Assembly (NCBI RefSeq): GCF_900090225.1
Contig: NZ_FMHY01000002.1
Location: forward strand, 5,642,001-5,706,000
Source: Micromonospora eburnea
GTDB lineage: Bacteria > Actinomycetota > Actinomycetes > Mycobacteriales > Micromonosporaceae
DNA length: 64,000 bases
Direction of reading: 5' to 3'
The position numbers and the translations under genes are program-made. The notes under the pieces were generated by a model that saw only the letters and a program-made list of their open reading frames with translations, was not told the DNA's origin and searched no databases. Positions 10,701 through 18,996 of this stretch are shown here, piece after piece; within the stretch, counting starts at the first letter, position 1, and each line of letters opens with the position of its first letter.

Positions 10701-13175
10701 GACGAGCCGGGCAGTGGCGAGCGCCTGCACTACGTCATCGACCACGACTCGGAACTCGGTAATCCGCTCGGCCACCACGTGGTGATCAGTTCGCGGTCCG
10801 TCGAGGAGTTGCGCGCGCTGCTGGACCCCGTCATCCGGCAGCACGGCTTTCCGGTCGACGAACGGCACGTCGCCTCCTTCTTCGACCAGCTCCGGCTTCT
10901 CTCCGGGCGGCTCGCGCTCAAGCTCGCCTCGACCACGCCGACCCAGCGGACCGAGGTGTTCGGTCTTGCTCTGGCGCGGCTGTACCTGGAATATCAGGGA
11001 GTCCTGTCGGATCAGGTGCTGCTTCCGTTGGACTCTCATCTGGATCTCTACCAGGAGACGCGCCGCCGTGCCGACGCCGTCGGCGAACGCACCCGGCTGC
11101 ACCGGAGCGATCTCGCCCTGTTCAGCCTGGATGCCCGCCGTCGGACGATTACCTGCCGGCTGGTGGAGGTAAAGAGCTATTCGACGCTGGCTGACCCGGG
11201 CGCATACCAGCAGCTGAAGGATCGGATGCAGGCGCAGCTCGACGGTAGCCAGCGTGTTATCGCCGAGCACTTCGACCCCGAACACCACCACCCGGACCGG
11301 GTGGACCGGGTGCTGCACAACCACCGTCTGGCCACGATCCTCCGCTTCTACCTCGATCGGGCTGTCCGTCATCGGATCATGCACCCGACGGCGGCAGCAG
11401 AGGCACGCTGGCTCATCGATCGGCTCGACGAGGGCTACCACCTCGAGTTCACTCGTACCGGTCTGATCTTCGACCTCAATGGTCACGGCTGCGACACCGA
11501 GCACGAGGCGGGTACCGAGTTCCACCGGGTTGGCCGGGAACTGATCCAGGAACTGATCACAGCGATTCCCACCGACCCCGCCAGCCTGACGGGGGAACGA
11601 CCCGAGGGCGTGACGCTGGTCGGGGAAGAGCTCTCCGTACCCCGGCTCTGGACGGCCGCGTTCCGTGCGCCCTCGCGAAATCATGATGTTCCCGCCGGCG
11701 CTACTGCCGCCGATGACGGTACGACGACGAAGGGTACTACTGGCGCCGCGGCAACGTCGGCGCCCCTCAGCGGTAGCGAAGGTCATCCCGGTTCTCATAT
11801 GGACGACCCAGGGCCGCCGACCGGACCGCTCAGCCAGGACGGGACTGCTCCCGGCGACGACAAGCAGCCTGTCCGCCGGGTACCCAGTCAGGCCACCGCC
11901 CCCGTCGATGAGTCTGTGAGAACTGACGCCGGCTCTGCGGGCACGAACACGCCCGAGGTGGTGGCTCGCCCGGACGTAGTATTGGGCGCGACCCGCGACT
12001 CGCCTCAGTTCGGGCTGTTGGGCGAAAGCGCCGGGCTCAAGGTGGCACTTGACCTGAACGAGACACACACCATCAGTCTCTTCGGCGTCCAGGGCGGTGG
12101 AAAAAGCTACACCCTCGGCACCATCATGGAGATGGCCCTGCTTCCGGCTCCACCGGTCAATGTGGTGCCACATCCGCTGGCGACCATCGTCTTCCATTAC
12201 AGCCAGACCCAGGAATATGCTCCGGAGTTCACGAGCATGGTGGAGCCAAATGACGATCCCGATCAAGCGCGAGATCTCCAGAACCAGTACGGCATCGCCC
12301 CGCGGGGGCTTTCCGACGTCGTTATGCTCGTACCCGAGGACCAGCTTACGCAGCGCCGATTCGAGTACCCACATCTCACGGTACTACCCCTGAAGTTCGG
12401 CTCCGCCGAGCTTCGCGCCGAGCACTGGCGTTTCCTCATGGGGGCAGTGGGCAATCAGTCGACTTACATCCGGCAGCTACAGCGGATCATGCGAGCGCAT
12501 CGAAACGATCTACGAATCGACGTCATTCGTCAGGGGATTGACGCCTCAGGCCTGCCGGATCACCTCAAGCAGCTGGCACAACAGCGCCTCGATCTCGCCA
12601 CCCAATACGTCGATGACGAGGCTCGCATCAAGGACCTGGTCCGTCCCGGCCGGATGATTATTGTGGACCTGCGCGATGAGTTTGTCGAGAAGGACGAGGC
12701 GCTCGGCCTCTTTGTGGTGCTCATGCAGCTTTTCGCCGAGGCTCGAAGCGGGGAGCGGCGATTCAACAAACTTGTGGTTTTCGACGAGGCACACAAGTAC
12801 ATTGACAGCCCTGACCTGGTCGCTGGACTCGTGGAAAGCGTCCGGGAGATGCGACACAAAGGCATGAGCGTGCTAGTCGCGAGCCAGGACCCGCCGTCCG
12901 TGCCCATCTCGTTGATCGAACTATCGAATCATATCATTCTACACAAATTCACGTCACCAGCCTGGCTCAAGCATTTACAGAAGGCAAACGCCGCCTTGTC
13001 AGGCCTCACCCCTGGCAAGATGGCTGATCTCACACCCGGCGAAGGGTATGTTTGGTCTAGTCGAGCTACAAACCATACGTTCACCACTAAAGCAATCAAG
13101 ATTCGGACTCGACAGCGCATCACCAAGCATGGCGGAGGCACCAAGACCGCGGTAGAGCAACGCCCCTTCGAGTGA
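7707..13175 (+). CDS. MADS ATP-binding protein MAD8 (HerA/FtsK-like ATPase)
   Basis: An 1822-residue protein read from GTG at 7707, which overlaps the MAD7 stop (GTGA). An open frame continues upstream in MAD7 antiphase but is not needed. Residues 1-1320 form a long region of unknown fold with segments such as LLVAPTHPLRLLWL that recall DptH of phosphorothioation restriction. Residues about 1321-1418 are a low-complexity Gly/Thr/Pro/Asp linker. The C-terminal 400 residues are a HerA/FtsK-type motor with Walker A GVQGGGKSYTLG (about 1459) and Walker B LVVFDEAHKYI (about 1690). Such motors translocate on DNA and often drive nucleolytic defence complexes. It is the last gene of the operon; the last 250 bases are less GC-rich than the rest. 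Confidence 0.85.
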   Translation: MSTGLRELTEDDLDNALERLLAPRLTDLLRHRAPGHCMRNTDLDVALAGRLCDSVRRALGPNGQVYVLAGADSAAGGNSVTSTKLIELRNPDAHGDPRPPLLVFVPPGARASAEDSFGIATFEQIELGDVYADLAAHLLAELPPALRDGVIEVFGVLRERRWVYASAIARARYLLTVIQNDSDPQAAGAAIFELGLVPDFALFTDLRSVRTWTVRNLESTLTIVESARPARQRVVELELTDPAFRARLADFLVTSSASTEAAGLTDPRRWARRIVVDRANWRFSFQQWPLREVQATVALRITVGELDLPRAGTDPQHVDDPVLQNISGQLYLPAGTHGQNVLPVSFQVEPDPRQIAGLAKFAVELVPEDGGPTGVATKVKVSTVAKSTYRANLRNLRAAGLAAGWHYVRVLPVDSEGIPLPVETTRPDQPGNESDRFFVVPDGDIDEPEPRQNRRDIGLTHALLRCAFNAPGDAVEVHHRAWQHDGDLVEVSFGAAGRVTIPLSPALTRIQRAILTEPRRLAHWRVLSGNGADPGAAEAQPLAWPDHLVDVVGRFHAARHAVSTAVRGDQEYVVEGCDLRDIREASREYAERYAELIAWQLRRAERASPDELPARLRELSEILRVDTVAVDHTDAYGVRSEVLLVAPTHPLRLLWLVTWAELGQRWLNDIRDREPDAAESAQQALFQLTPTGFPLTVPRSGGRLAVAAEGPFTYWGVYLPSDTADPQEVLAGVATTLRLPDPAGRPDAGLTGRRLADRIERYLRLHPYVTTLALNAVNAGRAEHLADALVELQGRVECADLCYDIRLFLPDPGHPDAGSALASLLDGTWSTAAEAETFHVPLPGIVPKLSVALRPLTEFRSAAGDTSAHLTVFFDAFGGEQIDTAPPLPPVPAPVHGLRQDLTLEYGQDAELTSWRKRPRHGPAHPIPGAEELSDLLSSLPALISASTATVSTGEPGTRAVPRITLSLTAQDRALLHKAHTVSDWVLTIDRTLGLDYFDEPGSGERLHYVIDHDSELGNPLGHHVVISSRSVEELRALLDPVIRQHGFPVDERHVASFFDQLRLLSGRLALKLASTTPTQRTEVFGLALARLYLEYQGVLSDQVLLPLDSHLDLYQETRRRADAVGERTRLHRSDLALFSLDARRRTITCRLVEVKSYSTLADPGAYQQLKDRMQAQLDGSQRVIAEHFDPEHHHPDRVDRVLHNHRLATILRFYLDRAVRHRIMHPTAAAEARWLIDRLDEGYHLEFTRTGLIFDLNGHGCDTEHEAGTEFHRVGRELIQELITAIPTDPASLTGERPEGVTLVGEELSVPRLWTAAFRAPSRNHDVPAGATAADDGTTTKGTTGAAATSAPLSGSEGHPGSHMDDPGPPTGPLSQDGTAPGDDKQPVRRVPSQATAPVDESVRTDAGSAGTNTPEVVARPDVVLGATRDSPQFGLLGESAGLKVALDLNETHTISLFGVQGGGKSYTLGTIMEMALLPAPPVNVVPHPLATIVFHYSQTQEYAPEFTSMVEPNDDPDQARDLQNQYGIAPRGLSDVVMLVPEDQLTQRRFEYPHLTVLPLKFGSAELRAEHWRFLMGAVGNQSTYIRQLQRIMRAHRNDLRIDVIRQGIDASGLPDHLKQLAQQRLDLATQYVDDEARIKDLVRPGRMIIVDLRDEFVEKDEALGLFVVLMQLFAEARSGERRFNKLVVFDEAHKYIDSPDLVAGLVESVREMRHKGMSVLVASQDPPSVPISLIELSNHIILHKFTSPAWLKHLQKANAALSGLTPGKMADLTPGEGYVWSSRATNHTFTTKAIKIRTRQRITKHGGGTKTAVEQRPFE

Positions 13176-13330
13176 CCTCCTAACGGCGAGGAGGCATGCC
13201 TCGGCAAGTTCGACCTCGTGATCGTGGTGGCAAGGCCGCCTATATCCGAGGCAGAACCGGCTGCAGGTTGCACGGTACGTCGAGCTTGTCGACAGCCGAC
13301 GCCGCACAGGCGTGGTCCCTGACTCGAGGA

Positions 13331-14182
13331 TCACGTTGGGTGGCTCGCCTCCCGGCCGTAGCTGGGGAGTTCCAACTCGCCGACGGCACCGCCTCCAGGC
13401 GAGGACGAGTCGCACAGCTTGGTCAAGGCATCGAAGTGGGCGCAGTGTTCCATCACCGCGTGGTCGGTGGTGGTGAGCGAGCCGTGTCCGTCGAGGAAGC
13501 TGTCACGTAGGTCCGGGCGGAGAGGCCAGATGCGGGTGGCAAGCCGTACCAGGTCGCGGGCCGGCAGGTCGTAGCGGCTGTGCTCAAAATCGATCAGGCG
13601 GACGACACCATCGTCGCTGTAGATCATGTTTCGGGGCATGAAGTCCAGGTGACACGGCCGGGCCGGCAGCGGAGCAAGGTCGCGAAGAGCCTGCATATGG
13701 GCGCGTATCTCGCTTCGGCGGCTGGCCGTGATCTGGTCTCCGGCGCGGTAGATCCAGTATTCGGCGCGTTCGGCGAGCCAGGCGGTCCAGTCTGGTTCGA
13801 GGCGGGGCGGTCTGGCGGCATGCAGGGTTGCGAGTAGTTGCCCTGCCTGTCGGTACGCGTCCTGCTCGGCCTCAGGGTCGAGCTGGCGCTCGGCGAGCGG
13901 GACTCCGGGTACGGCGGTCACCACGATGGCGGGCGGGTCGTCGGTTGTGGCGAGCAGCCGGGGCGCTCTGTCGCCGAGTGCGGGGATCCAGGTGTGGTAG
14001 GCGTGGACTTCCTGGGTGTGGCGTTCCGGGCTGCGGTGTGCTTTGACGATGATTTCACCGTGGTCGCTCGTTGAGGCGCGTAGTGCGCGGGTGCCGGCGT
14101 GGCCGGGATGCCAGCCGGCGGGTACTGCCTCGGTGTCGAGTAGGCGTTGGCAGAGTGTCAGGAGAAGGTCGAGGTCGGTCAC
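13331..14182 (-). CDS. Aminoglycoside-phosphotransferase-like kinase (APH family)
   Basis: A 283-residue small-molecule kinase of the APH/ChoK fold. It has the catalytic loop CHLDFMPRNMI (H-x-D-x4-N, about residue 200) and the metal-binding IDFEH that follows, plus an N-terminal nucleotide-binding half. The GTG start at 14182 overlaps the stop of the phosphatase gene upstream (GTGA); longer in-frame extensions are low-complexity and rejected. It is the last gene of the minus-strand operon and converges on the MADS operon. In such pathways APH-like enzymes phosphorylate a pathway intermediate or inactivate the product for self-protection. The substrate is unknown. Confidence 0.8.
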   Translation of the reverse strand: MTDLDLLLTLCQRLLDTEAVPAGWHPGHAGTRALRASTSDHGEIIVKAHRSPERHTQEVHAYHTWIPALGDRAPRLLATTDDPPAIVVTAVPGVPLAERQLDPEAEQDAYRQAGQLLATLHAARPPRLEPDWTAWLAERAEYWIYRAGDQITASRRSEIRAHMQALRDLAPLPARPCHLDFMPRNMIYSDDGVVRLIDFEHSRYDLPARDLVRLATRIWPLRPDLRDSFLDGHGSLTTTDHAVMEHCAHFDALTKLCDSSSPGGGAVGELELPSYGREASHPT

Positions 14183-14826
14183 TGCGGGGTCCCGAGGTGT
14201 CGGGTGTCGTTGTGGGTGACGAGCTGCCAGATGGTGCGGCCGAAGCGGTTGGTGGGCCGCTGCCACCGGTTGAGCGAGGCGTGGTCGGTGACGAAGCCGA
14301 GCCGGAGGCAGGCGTTCTGGGGAAGACCGAGTAGCAGGGTGTGGGCTGCTTCGACGGTTTCGCCGTGGGCGGCAATGAGGATTCGTTCGCCGTCGTGTCT
14401 GGCGAGGATCTTCTGGAGGGCTGTTGTTGCCCGGTTGAGGTACTGGTTCCAGGTTTCGGAGCCGTGGGCGTACGGACGATTGGGAGCGTGCTGGGGCGGG
14501 CCCTGGAAGGCGGTCTTGACGTCGACCCATGGCTGGCCGTCGGCGTCGCCATGGTCGGGGCCACGGAGTTCCGGTTCGATGGTGGCGGACAGCTGCAGGG
14601 CTTCGGTGATGATCTCGGCGGTCTGCATCACGCGGAGCCGAGGGGTGGCGTAGTAGGCGGTGTATGGCCGGTGTGAGTGCTCGTCGGCCAGGCGGGCGGC
14701 GAGTTGTGCGACCTGATCGCGGCCGAGGTTGGTGAGTCCGGTGCAGCCGTGTTCACCGCCGACGATGCCGGCGACGTTGCAGGCGGCTTCACCGTGGCGG
14801 GCGATGACGAGTTCGGCCGGGACCAT
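14179..14826 (-). CDS. Histidine phosphatase family protein
   Basis: A 215-residue phosphatase of the phosphoglycerate-mutase/SixA superfamily. The N-terminal ARHGEA motif (about residues 9-14) carries the phospho-accepting His, and the second catalytic His is in AAHGETVEA (about residue 153). An Arg in TPRLRVMQTAE completes the phosphate pocket. The ATG at 14826 is preceded by GAAGGAG. It lies 24 nt after the upstream phosphotransferase and overlaps the downstream one by four bases. It probably removes phosphate from a sugar, nucleotide or nucleoside intermediate of this operon; the substrate cannot be read from the sequence. Confidence 0.85.
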   Translation of the reverse strand: MVPAELVIARHGEAACNVAGIVGGEHGCTGLTNLGRDQVAQLAARLADEHSHRPYTAYYATPRLRVMQTAEIITEALQLSATIEPELRGPDHGDADGQPWVDVKTAFQGPPQHAPNRPYAHGSETWNQYLNRATTALQKILARHDGERILIAAHGETVEAAHTLLLGLPQNACLRLGFVTDHASLNRWQRPTNRFGRTIWQLVTHNDTRHLGTPQ

Positions 14827-14850
14827 TCGAGGGGCTCCTTCGCGGTGCGG

Positions 14851-15594
14851 TCAGCGTGGCGGGAACGGAGAGGGCCAGGGCCGGACAGTGGGCCACGGGT
14901 GCCGGTAGCCGTTGTGGCCGAGGTAGCGGAGTGTCAGCAGGTGGTGCAACTCGGCGAATTGGCGCAGATCAGCAGGGCGACACTGCTGGGGCGCCACTGC
15001 GACGCGGTAGGCGCCAATGCAGCAGGCGAGTGTCTGCTCGTCGAGGCGGCCGTAGGTCATGGAGGCGGTGACGAGCAGTCCGGCGAGGTCGTAGCCGAAG
15101 GGGGCGAGGGTCAAGTCGTCGAAGTCGACGACGGCGACGCCTTCCCCGCTCACGAGGTAATTCCGGACGTTCGGGTCCTTGTAGAAGGCTGCTGGCAGGC
15201 CGGGACGGTCGAGTACGGCATCCACCGCCGCCACGTCGACGCCCGCGACGGCAGCGGCGCGATGCAACGCCGCGCGGCGTGGGTCGGCGAAGTCCGGAAT
15301 AACCAGTTCGATCGTCGTGGTGTGGGGTTGGTGGAGGCGCGCTGCGTGCAACTCGCGTTCGTGTGCGGCGGCGTGCAGGCGGCCGAGCGCTGCTGCTACC
15401 CGAGGCAGGTCAGCGGCCGCCGGTGTGTGCCCCGGCAGTCGCTCGAAGATCAGATGCTGAGCGTCGCTCGCCAGTAGGCGCGGGAGGCGGACATCGGCGT
15501 TCAGGCTGGTGAGCCAGGTGTGGTGGGCGGCAGCGGCGACGCATCGTTCCGGGTCGTCGTAGCGCTTGATGAAGGTCCCGCCGTTCATGCTCAC
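14851..15594 (-). CDS. Phosphotransferase family protein
   Basis: A 247-residue APH-like protein lacking an extended N-terminal lobe. The catalytic loop is altered: FYKDPNVRNYLV keeps the Asp and Asn but has Lys where the usual His/Gly sits, and VDFDDL supplies the metal-binding Asp (about residue 174). The start is GTG at 15594, with an ATG two codons later as an alternative. It sits 88 nt downstream of the P-loop kinase gene, the widest gap in the operon. The enzyme may phosphorylate a hydroxyl of an intermediate; a resistance role is equally possible. Confidence 0.75.
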   Translation of the reverse strand: MSMNGGTFIKRYDDPERCVAAAAHHTWLTSLNADVRLPRLLASDAQHLIFERLPGHTPAAADLPRVAAALGRLHAAAHERELHAARLHQPHTTTIELVIPDFADPRRAALHRAAAVAGVDVAAVDAVLDRPGLPAAFYKDPNVRNYLVSGEGVAVVDFDDLTLAPFGYDLAGLLVTASMTYGRLDEQTLACCIGAYRVAVAPQQCRPADLRQFAELHHLLTLRYLGHNGYRHPWPTVRPWPSPFPPR

Positions 15595-15682
15595 GCCGCT
15601 GCGCTGTAGCTGACGGCGGGCTGGGCGGTGCAGGATGTTTCGGCGTCAGCGAACGAGGTGGCTGCCGTCCCGTCCGCTGCGC

Positions 15683-16204
15683 TCAGGCCAGGGGCTGGTG
15701 TTCGCGGCGTACGCGGGTGATGAGCTGGTTGGCTTGTCGGCGGCTGGTGAGGGTTATCAGTCGTGCGTGCGGTCCGTGCTCGCGCTGGAGGTTCTGTACT
15801 CGCGGGCGCATGCTGCGCCGGTATCCGAGGATGTAGCGGACGAAGTTCCAGGTGATGCGGTCGTAGACGCCGTCCTGGTGGTGTTGTCCGCCTCGGTAGC
15901 GCCAGCGCCGTTGGGTGATGCCCCACAGGCAGGTGACGGCGGGTAGGTCGAGGAAGATCACGGTGTCCGCGGCGGCCAGCCGGATAGACAGGGTGCTGGC
16001 GTAGTTGCCCTCGATGATCCACCGTTCCCCGGCGACAAGTTTCTCCTGCTGGGCGGCGAACTCGTCCTGCGGCAACGGCCGCCACTGCGCGTCGTAGTAG
16101 ACAGCGTCGAGGTGCGTCAGCGGCGCGTCGAGGATCTGGGCCAACTGCCGGGCGACGGTGGATTTGCCGCTGCCGCCGCAGCCGATGATGGCGATCCTGT
16201 CCAT
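15683..16204 (-). CDS. P-loop nucleotide/shikimate-kinase-like protein
   Basis: A 173-residue P-loop kinase-like protein (AAA_17 or topology-modulation type). The N-terminus IAIIGCGGSGKSTVA is a clear Walker A motif at about residues 9-17. Further matches to this family are HLDAVYYDAQW, IIEGNYAS and VIFLDLP (Walker B, about residue 85). The start at 16204 is chosen because the P-loop then begins close to the N-terminus, as in relatives; an upstream start would add 15 residues without a motif. The family includes nucleoside, nucleotide and shikimate-type kinases, so it could phosphorylate a nucleoside or sugar in this pathway. Confidence 0.75.
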   Translation of the reverse strand: MDRIAIIGCGGSGKSTVARQLAQILDAPLTHLDAVYYDAQWRPLPQDEFAAQQEKLVAGERWIIEGNYASTLSIRLAAADTVIFLDLPAVTCLWGITQRRWRYRGGQHHQDGVYDRITWNFVRYILGYRRSMRPRVQNLQREHGPHARLITLTSRRQANQLITRVRREHQPLA

Positions 16205-16255
16205 GGCTCTCCAGGATAGGGGTCCGGCGGCGTCGTGCCGGGTCGACACGGTGAG

Positions 16256-17290
16256 TCATGAGGCCACCGGTTCCGGGTGACGCAGGAGGCGATCGAGCAC
16301 GTCCAGCTGGGTGGAGAGCCGGAACGGGTTGAGGTGTCGTAGGCATTCGGCGATCAGCCGGGCGTGCTCGCCGGTGCCGGCGATCTCGGCGAGCCAGCCG
16401 ACGCGATGACGGACGTCGGTGGCGTTGCGGACGATCAGGGATGGCGGGACGAACGCGGCGCCGTTTCGGACATCGGCGGGGAGGATCGGCGCGCAGCCGG
16501 CGAGGACGGCTTCGAAGATCCGCTGGGTCATCTGCCCGGCGGCGGCGTAGCGGCGCGGCAGCAGCAGGACGGTGGCCAGAGCGTCGGCGTAGATCTCGGC
16601 GACGCGAGGAAAGGGAACCCGGCCGACGAAACGCACGTCAGGCCAGCGCGCGGTGTCGGTCCACTTGCCGGCCACCAGGTGGGGTAATTGGGCGGCGGCG
16701 GGCGCGAAGTAGGTGTCGAAGGCATCGTCGCGGTCGTACTGGTTGCCGACGTAGCAGAGCGGGTCAGGGCGGGGCAGGGCCGCCAGGGCATCGGGAGCGG
16801 CGGCGTCGATGGCCGTGTCAGCGACCGGGAACAGCAGTGGCACCGCGCCGGGAGTCGGGTAGAGCGCTGGTTCGCAGACGGTGACGTTGCGGGTGCGGCG
16901 GAGCGGGTCCGTAGCGGGTAGCCGGCGGTCTTTGTCCCACAGGATGGTTGAGGTGCCGAGCCGGTGGGTGTAGTGGGCGAGCAGGTCCGCTTGGCGGTGC
17001 AGGTCGCAGGTGTGCCCGGGGCGGCCGCATGGCGTGGTGTTGCGGCCGGGGATAGGCCATCGCCATTCGAGGAAAAGGGCGTCGATGTCGGGTAGTCCGG
17101 CATCCCAGCGGTAGTGGCCGGTGAGGTCGTCCCCTGCCTCGCACAAGTCGCGGTTGGGTTGCAGGAAGATGATGTCGTGGCCAGCCGTGTGCAGTCCGTC
17201 GACCAGGGTCCGGCGGTGGCTGCGGCCTCCGTCGGGGGTGTCGGTGACGCCGGGGCCGAGGAACCCCCAGAAGCTGTAGCCGATTCTCAC
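16256..17290 (-). CDS. Glycosyltransferase (CgeB-like / GT-B)
   Basis: A 344-residue GT-B-type protein. The N-terminal half begins RIGYSFWGFLG and contains DIDALFLEWRWP; the C-terminal half has the donor-binding-like segment QRIFEAVLAGCAPIL (about residue 265) common in CgeB-type and family-1 transferases. The GTG at 17290 overlaps the carbamoyltransferase stop (GTGA) and is preferred over the upstream GTG at 17302. It probably moves a sugar from a nucleotide donor to an acceptor made in this operon, using a sugar prepared by the epimerase gene. Donor and acceptor are unknown. Confidence 0.72.
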   Translation of the reverse strand: MRIGYSFWGFLGPGVTDTPDGGRSHRRTLVDGLHTAGHDIIFLQPNRDLCEAGDDLTGHYRWDAGLPDIDALFLEWRWPIPGRNTTPCGRPGHTCDLHRQADLLAHYTHRLGTSTILWDKDRRLPATDPLRRTRNVTVCEPALYPTPGAVPLLFPVADTAIDAAAPDALAALPRPDPLCYVGNQYDRDDAFDTYFAPAAAQLPHLVAGKWTDTARWPDVRFVGRVPFPRVAEIYADALATVLLLPRRYAAAGQMTQRIFEAVLAGCAPILPADVRNGAAFVPPSLIVRNATDVRHRVGWLAEIAGTGEHARLIAECLRHLNPFRLSTQLDVLDRLLRHPEPVAS

Positions 17291-18996
17291 TTCGTCACCC
17301 ACCAGTCTTCGATGAGCAGCGCGTCGAGGCCGGATTCGACGAGACAGTCCAGGGCCATGTCAGGTGTGCCGCAGATCGGCTTGCCCTTGATGTTCAAGGA
17401 CGTGTTGATCAGGACGGGGTGTCCGGTGATCTCGCCGAACGCGGTGAGGACGTCGGCGAGGAACGGGTGCTGTTCGCGGGTGACGGTCTGGACCCGGGCG
17501 GTGCCGTTGACGTGCACGATCGCCGGTAGCTGGTCGCGGGTCAGGTCGGTTACCGGCGCGGCGAGCGACATGAACGGCGAGAGTTGGCGCAGTCGGACGT
17601 AGTCAGCGGCCTTGTCGGCGAGGACGACCGGGGCGAACGGCCGGAACGGTTCGCGGAACTTGACGGTGGCGTTGAGTCGTTCGACCACTCCCGTGTTCAG
17701 GGGCGAGGCGAGGATCGACCGGTGGCCCAGGGCTCGCGGTCCGGCCTCCAGTTCGCCGGTGAACAGCCCGACGATTTCGCCCTCGGCCAGGCACCGGGCC
17801 AGGTGCTGAGCGGGTTCGGCCGGACGGCTCGCGTGGAGACCGGGCCGGGGTTGCGCTGGCAGCGCCAGGCCGGGGTAGGCGGGGCCGAGGTAGCAATGCT
17901 GGGCGATGCCGGCGGGTGGGAGGCCGGTCGCGTCCAGCCATGCCGCGGCTGCGGCGCCGATCGCGGTGCCGGAGTCACCGGGTGCCGGCGGTACGTGCAC
18001 CTCGTCGACGATGCCGGCCTGGGCGATGAGGCCAGCGGCGACGCAGTTCATCGCGACCCCGCCTCCCAGGCAGAGCAGTCCGGATCCGGTCAGCTGGCGG
18101 GCGCGGCTGGCGAGATGCAGCATCACCTGCTCGGTGCGTTCCTGCAGGGCGGCGGCGAGGTCGGCGTGTACGGGTTCGACCGGCGCTGTCGGCGGGCGGG
18201 GCGGGCAGGTCGCGTCGGCGAACGCGGGCGTGACTCGGCCGTAGCGGCTGGAGAGCACTCGCAGGGCGAGCAGCGTCGGATCGAGGGTGAACCCGTCGGT
18301 GGTGAGTCGGATCGCCCGGGACATCAGATCCCGGAAGCGGGACGGGTCGCCGAGGGCGGCGAGCGCCATGACTGTGCCCTCCTCGTCGCTGCGTCGCCAG
18401 CCGAGGTGTTCGGTGATGGCTCCGTAGGCGTATCCGAGGGAAGCCGGGTCGTTGATCGCGTGCCCAAGTTCGAGTGTGAGGCGCGAGCCGTCCCGGCGGG
18501 CGTGCCAGGTGGTGGTGGTTTGCAGCTCGCCGAGGCTGTCGACGGTCAGGACCGCCGCGTCGTCCACACCGGCGGCGAGGAACGCGTACAGGGCGTGGGC
18601 ACGGTGGTGTTGGACGGGCTGGAGGCGGGCTCGCGGGAAACGTTGGGTCAGGTCCCGCATCCGGGCCTGGTAGCGGCGGTGGACAGTGGTGAAGCTGCGG
18701 GCCCGGGCGAGAGCCCTGGTGCGGCTGGCAGGCTGTCGCAGGTGGGCGGGCAGCTGGCCCAACGCGGACAGGTAGCGGCGCCCGTCGAAGTTGTACGCCA
18801 CCGTGGTCACGTCCTGCGGCGACAGGCCGGCCTCGCCGAGCAGCCAGGCGACGGCACGCGCCGGGTACGCCTTGCTGTGTTTGACCCCGTCGAGCCGTTC
18901 CTCCTCGACGAAGCCGACCAGCTGGCCGTCGACCAGCAGCGCTGCCGCCGAGTCATGCGTGTACGCGCAGAGCCCGAGCACCACGCTCGCGGTCAT
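17287..18996 (-). CDS. Carbamoyltransferase (NodU/CmcH/TobZ family)
   Basis: A 569-residue two-domain carbamoyltransferase of full family length. The N-terminal domain has GLCAYTHDSAAALL, FVEEERLDGVKHSK and the metal-binding HHRAHALYAF (about residue 117). The YrdC-like C-terminal domain has GELEAGPRALGHRSIL and FREPFRPFAP (about residues 445-490), the hallmark of NodU, CmcH and TobZ. These enzymes use carbamoyl phosphate and ATP to carbamoylate a hydroxyl of a sugar or antibiotic. The ATG at 18996 overlaps the preceding stop (ATGA); the ORF extension beyond it is low-complexity. Directly downstream of a hydroxymethylase-like gene, its target may be the new hydroxymethyl group or a sugar hydroxyl. 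Confidence 0.92.
   Translation of the reverse strand: MTASVVLGLCAYTHDSAAALLVDGQLVGFVEEERLDGVKHSKAYPARAVAWLLGEAGLSPQDVTTVAYNFDGRRYLSALGQLPAHLRQPASRTRALARARSFTTVHRRYQARMRDLTQRFPRARLQPVQHHRAHALYAFLAAGVDDAAVLTVDSLGELQTTTTWHARRDGSRLTLELGHAINDPASLGYAYGAITEHLGWRRSDEEGTVMALAALGDPSRFRDLMSRAIRLTTDGFTLDPTLLALRVLSSRYGRVTPAFADATCPPRPPTAPVEPVHADLAAALQERTEQVMLHLASRARQLTGSGLLCLGGGVAMNCVAAGLIAQAGIVDEVHVPPAPGDSGTAIGAAAAAWLDATGLPPAGIAQHCYLGPAYPGLALPAQPRPGLHASRPAEPAQHLARCLAEGEIVGLFTGELEAGPRALGHRSILASPLNTGVVERLNATVKFREPFRPFAPVVLADKAADYVRLRQLSPFMSLAAPVTDLTRDQLPAIVHVNGTARVQTVTREQHPFLADVLTAFGEITGHPVLINTSLNIKGKPICGTPDMALDCLVESGLDALLIEDWWVTK

Noticed and set aside
10512..12374. 620-codon minus-strand frame across the MAD8-like gene
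   Set aside because: Shadow frame without ribosome site or recognisable domains.
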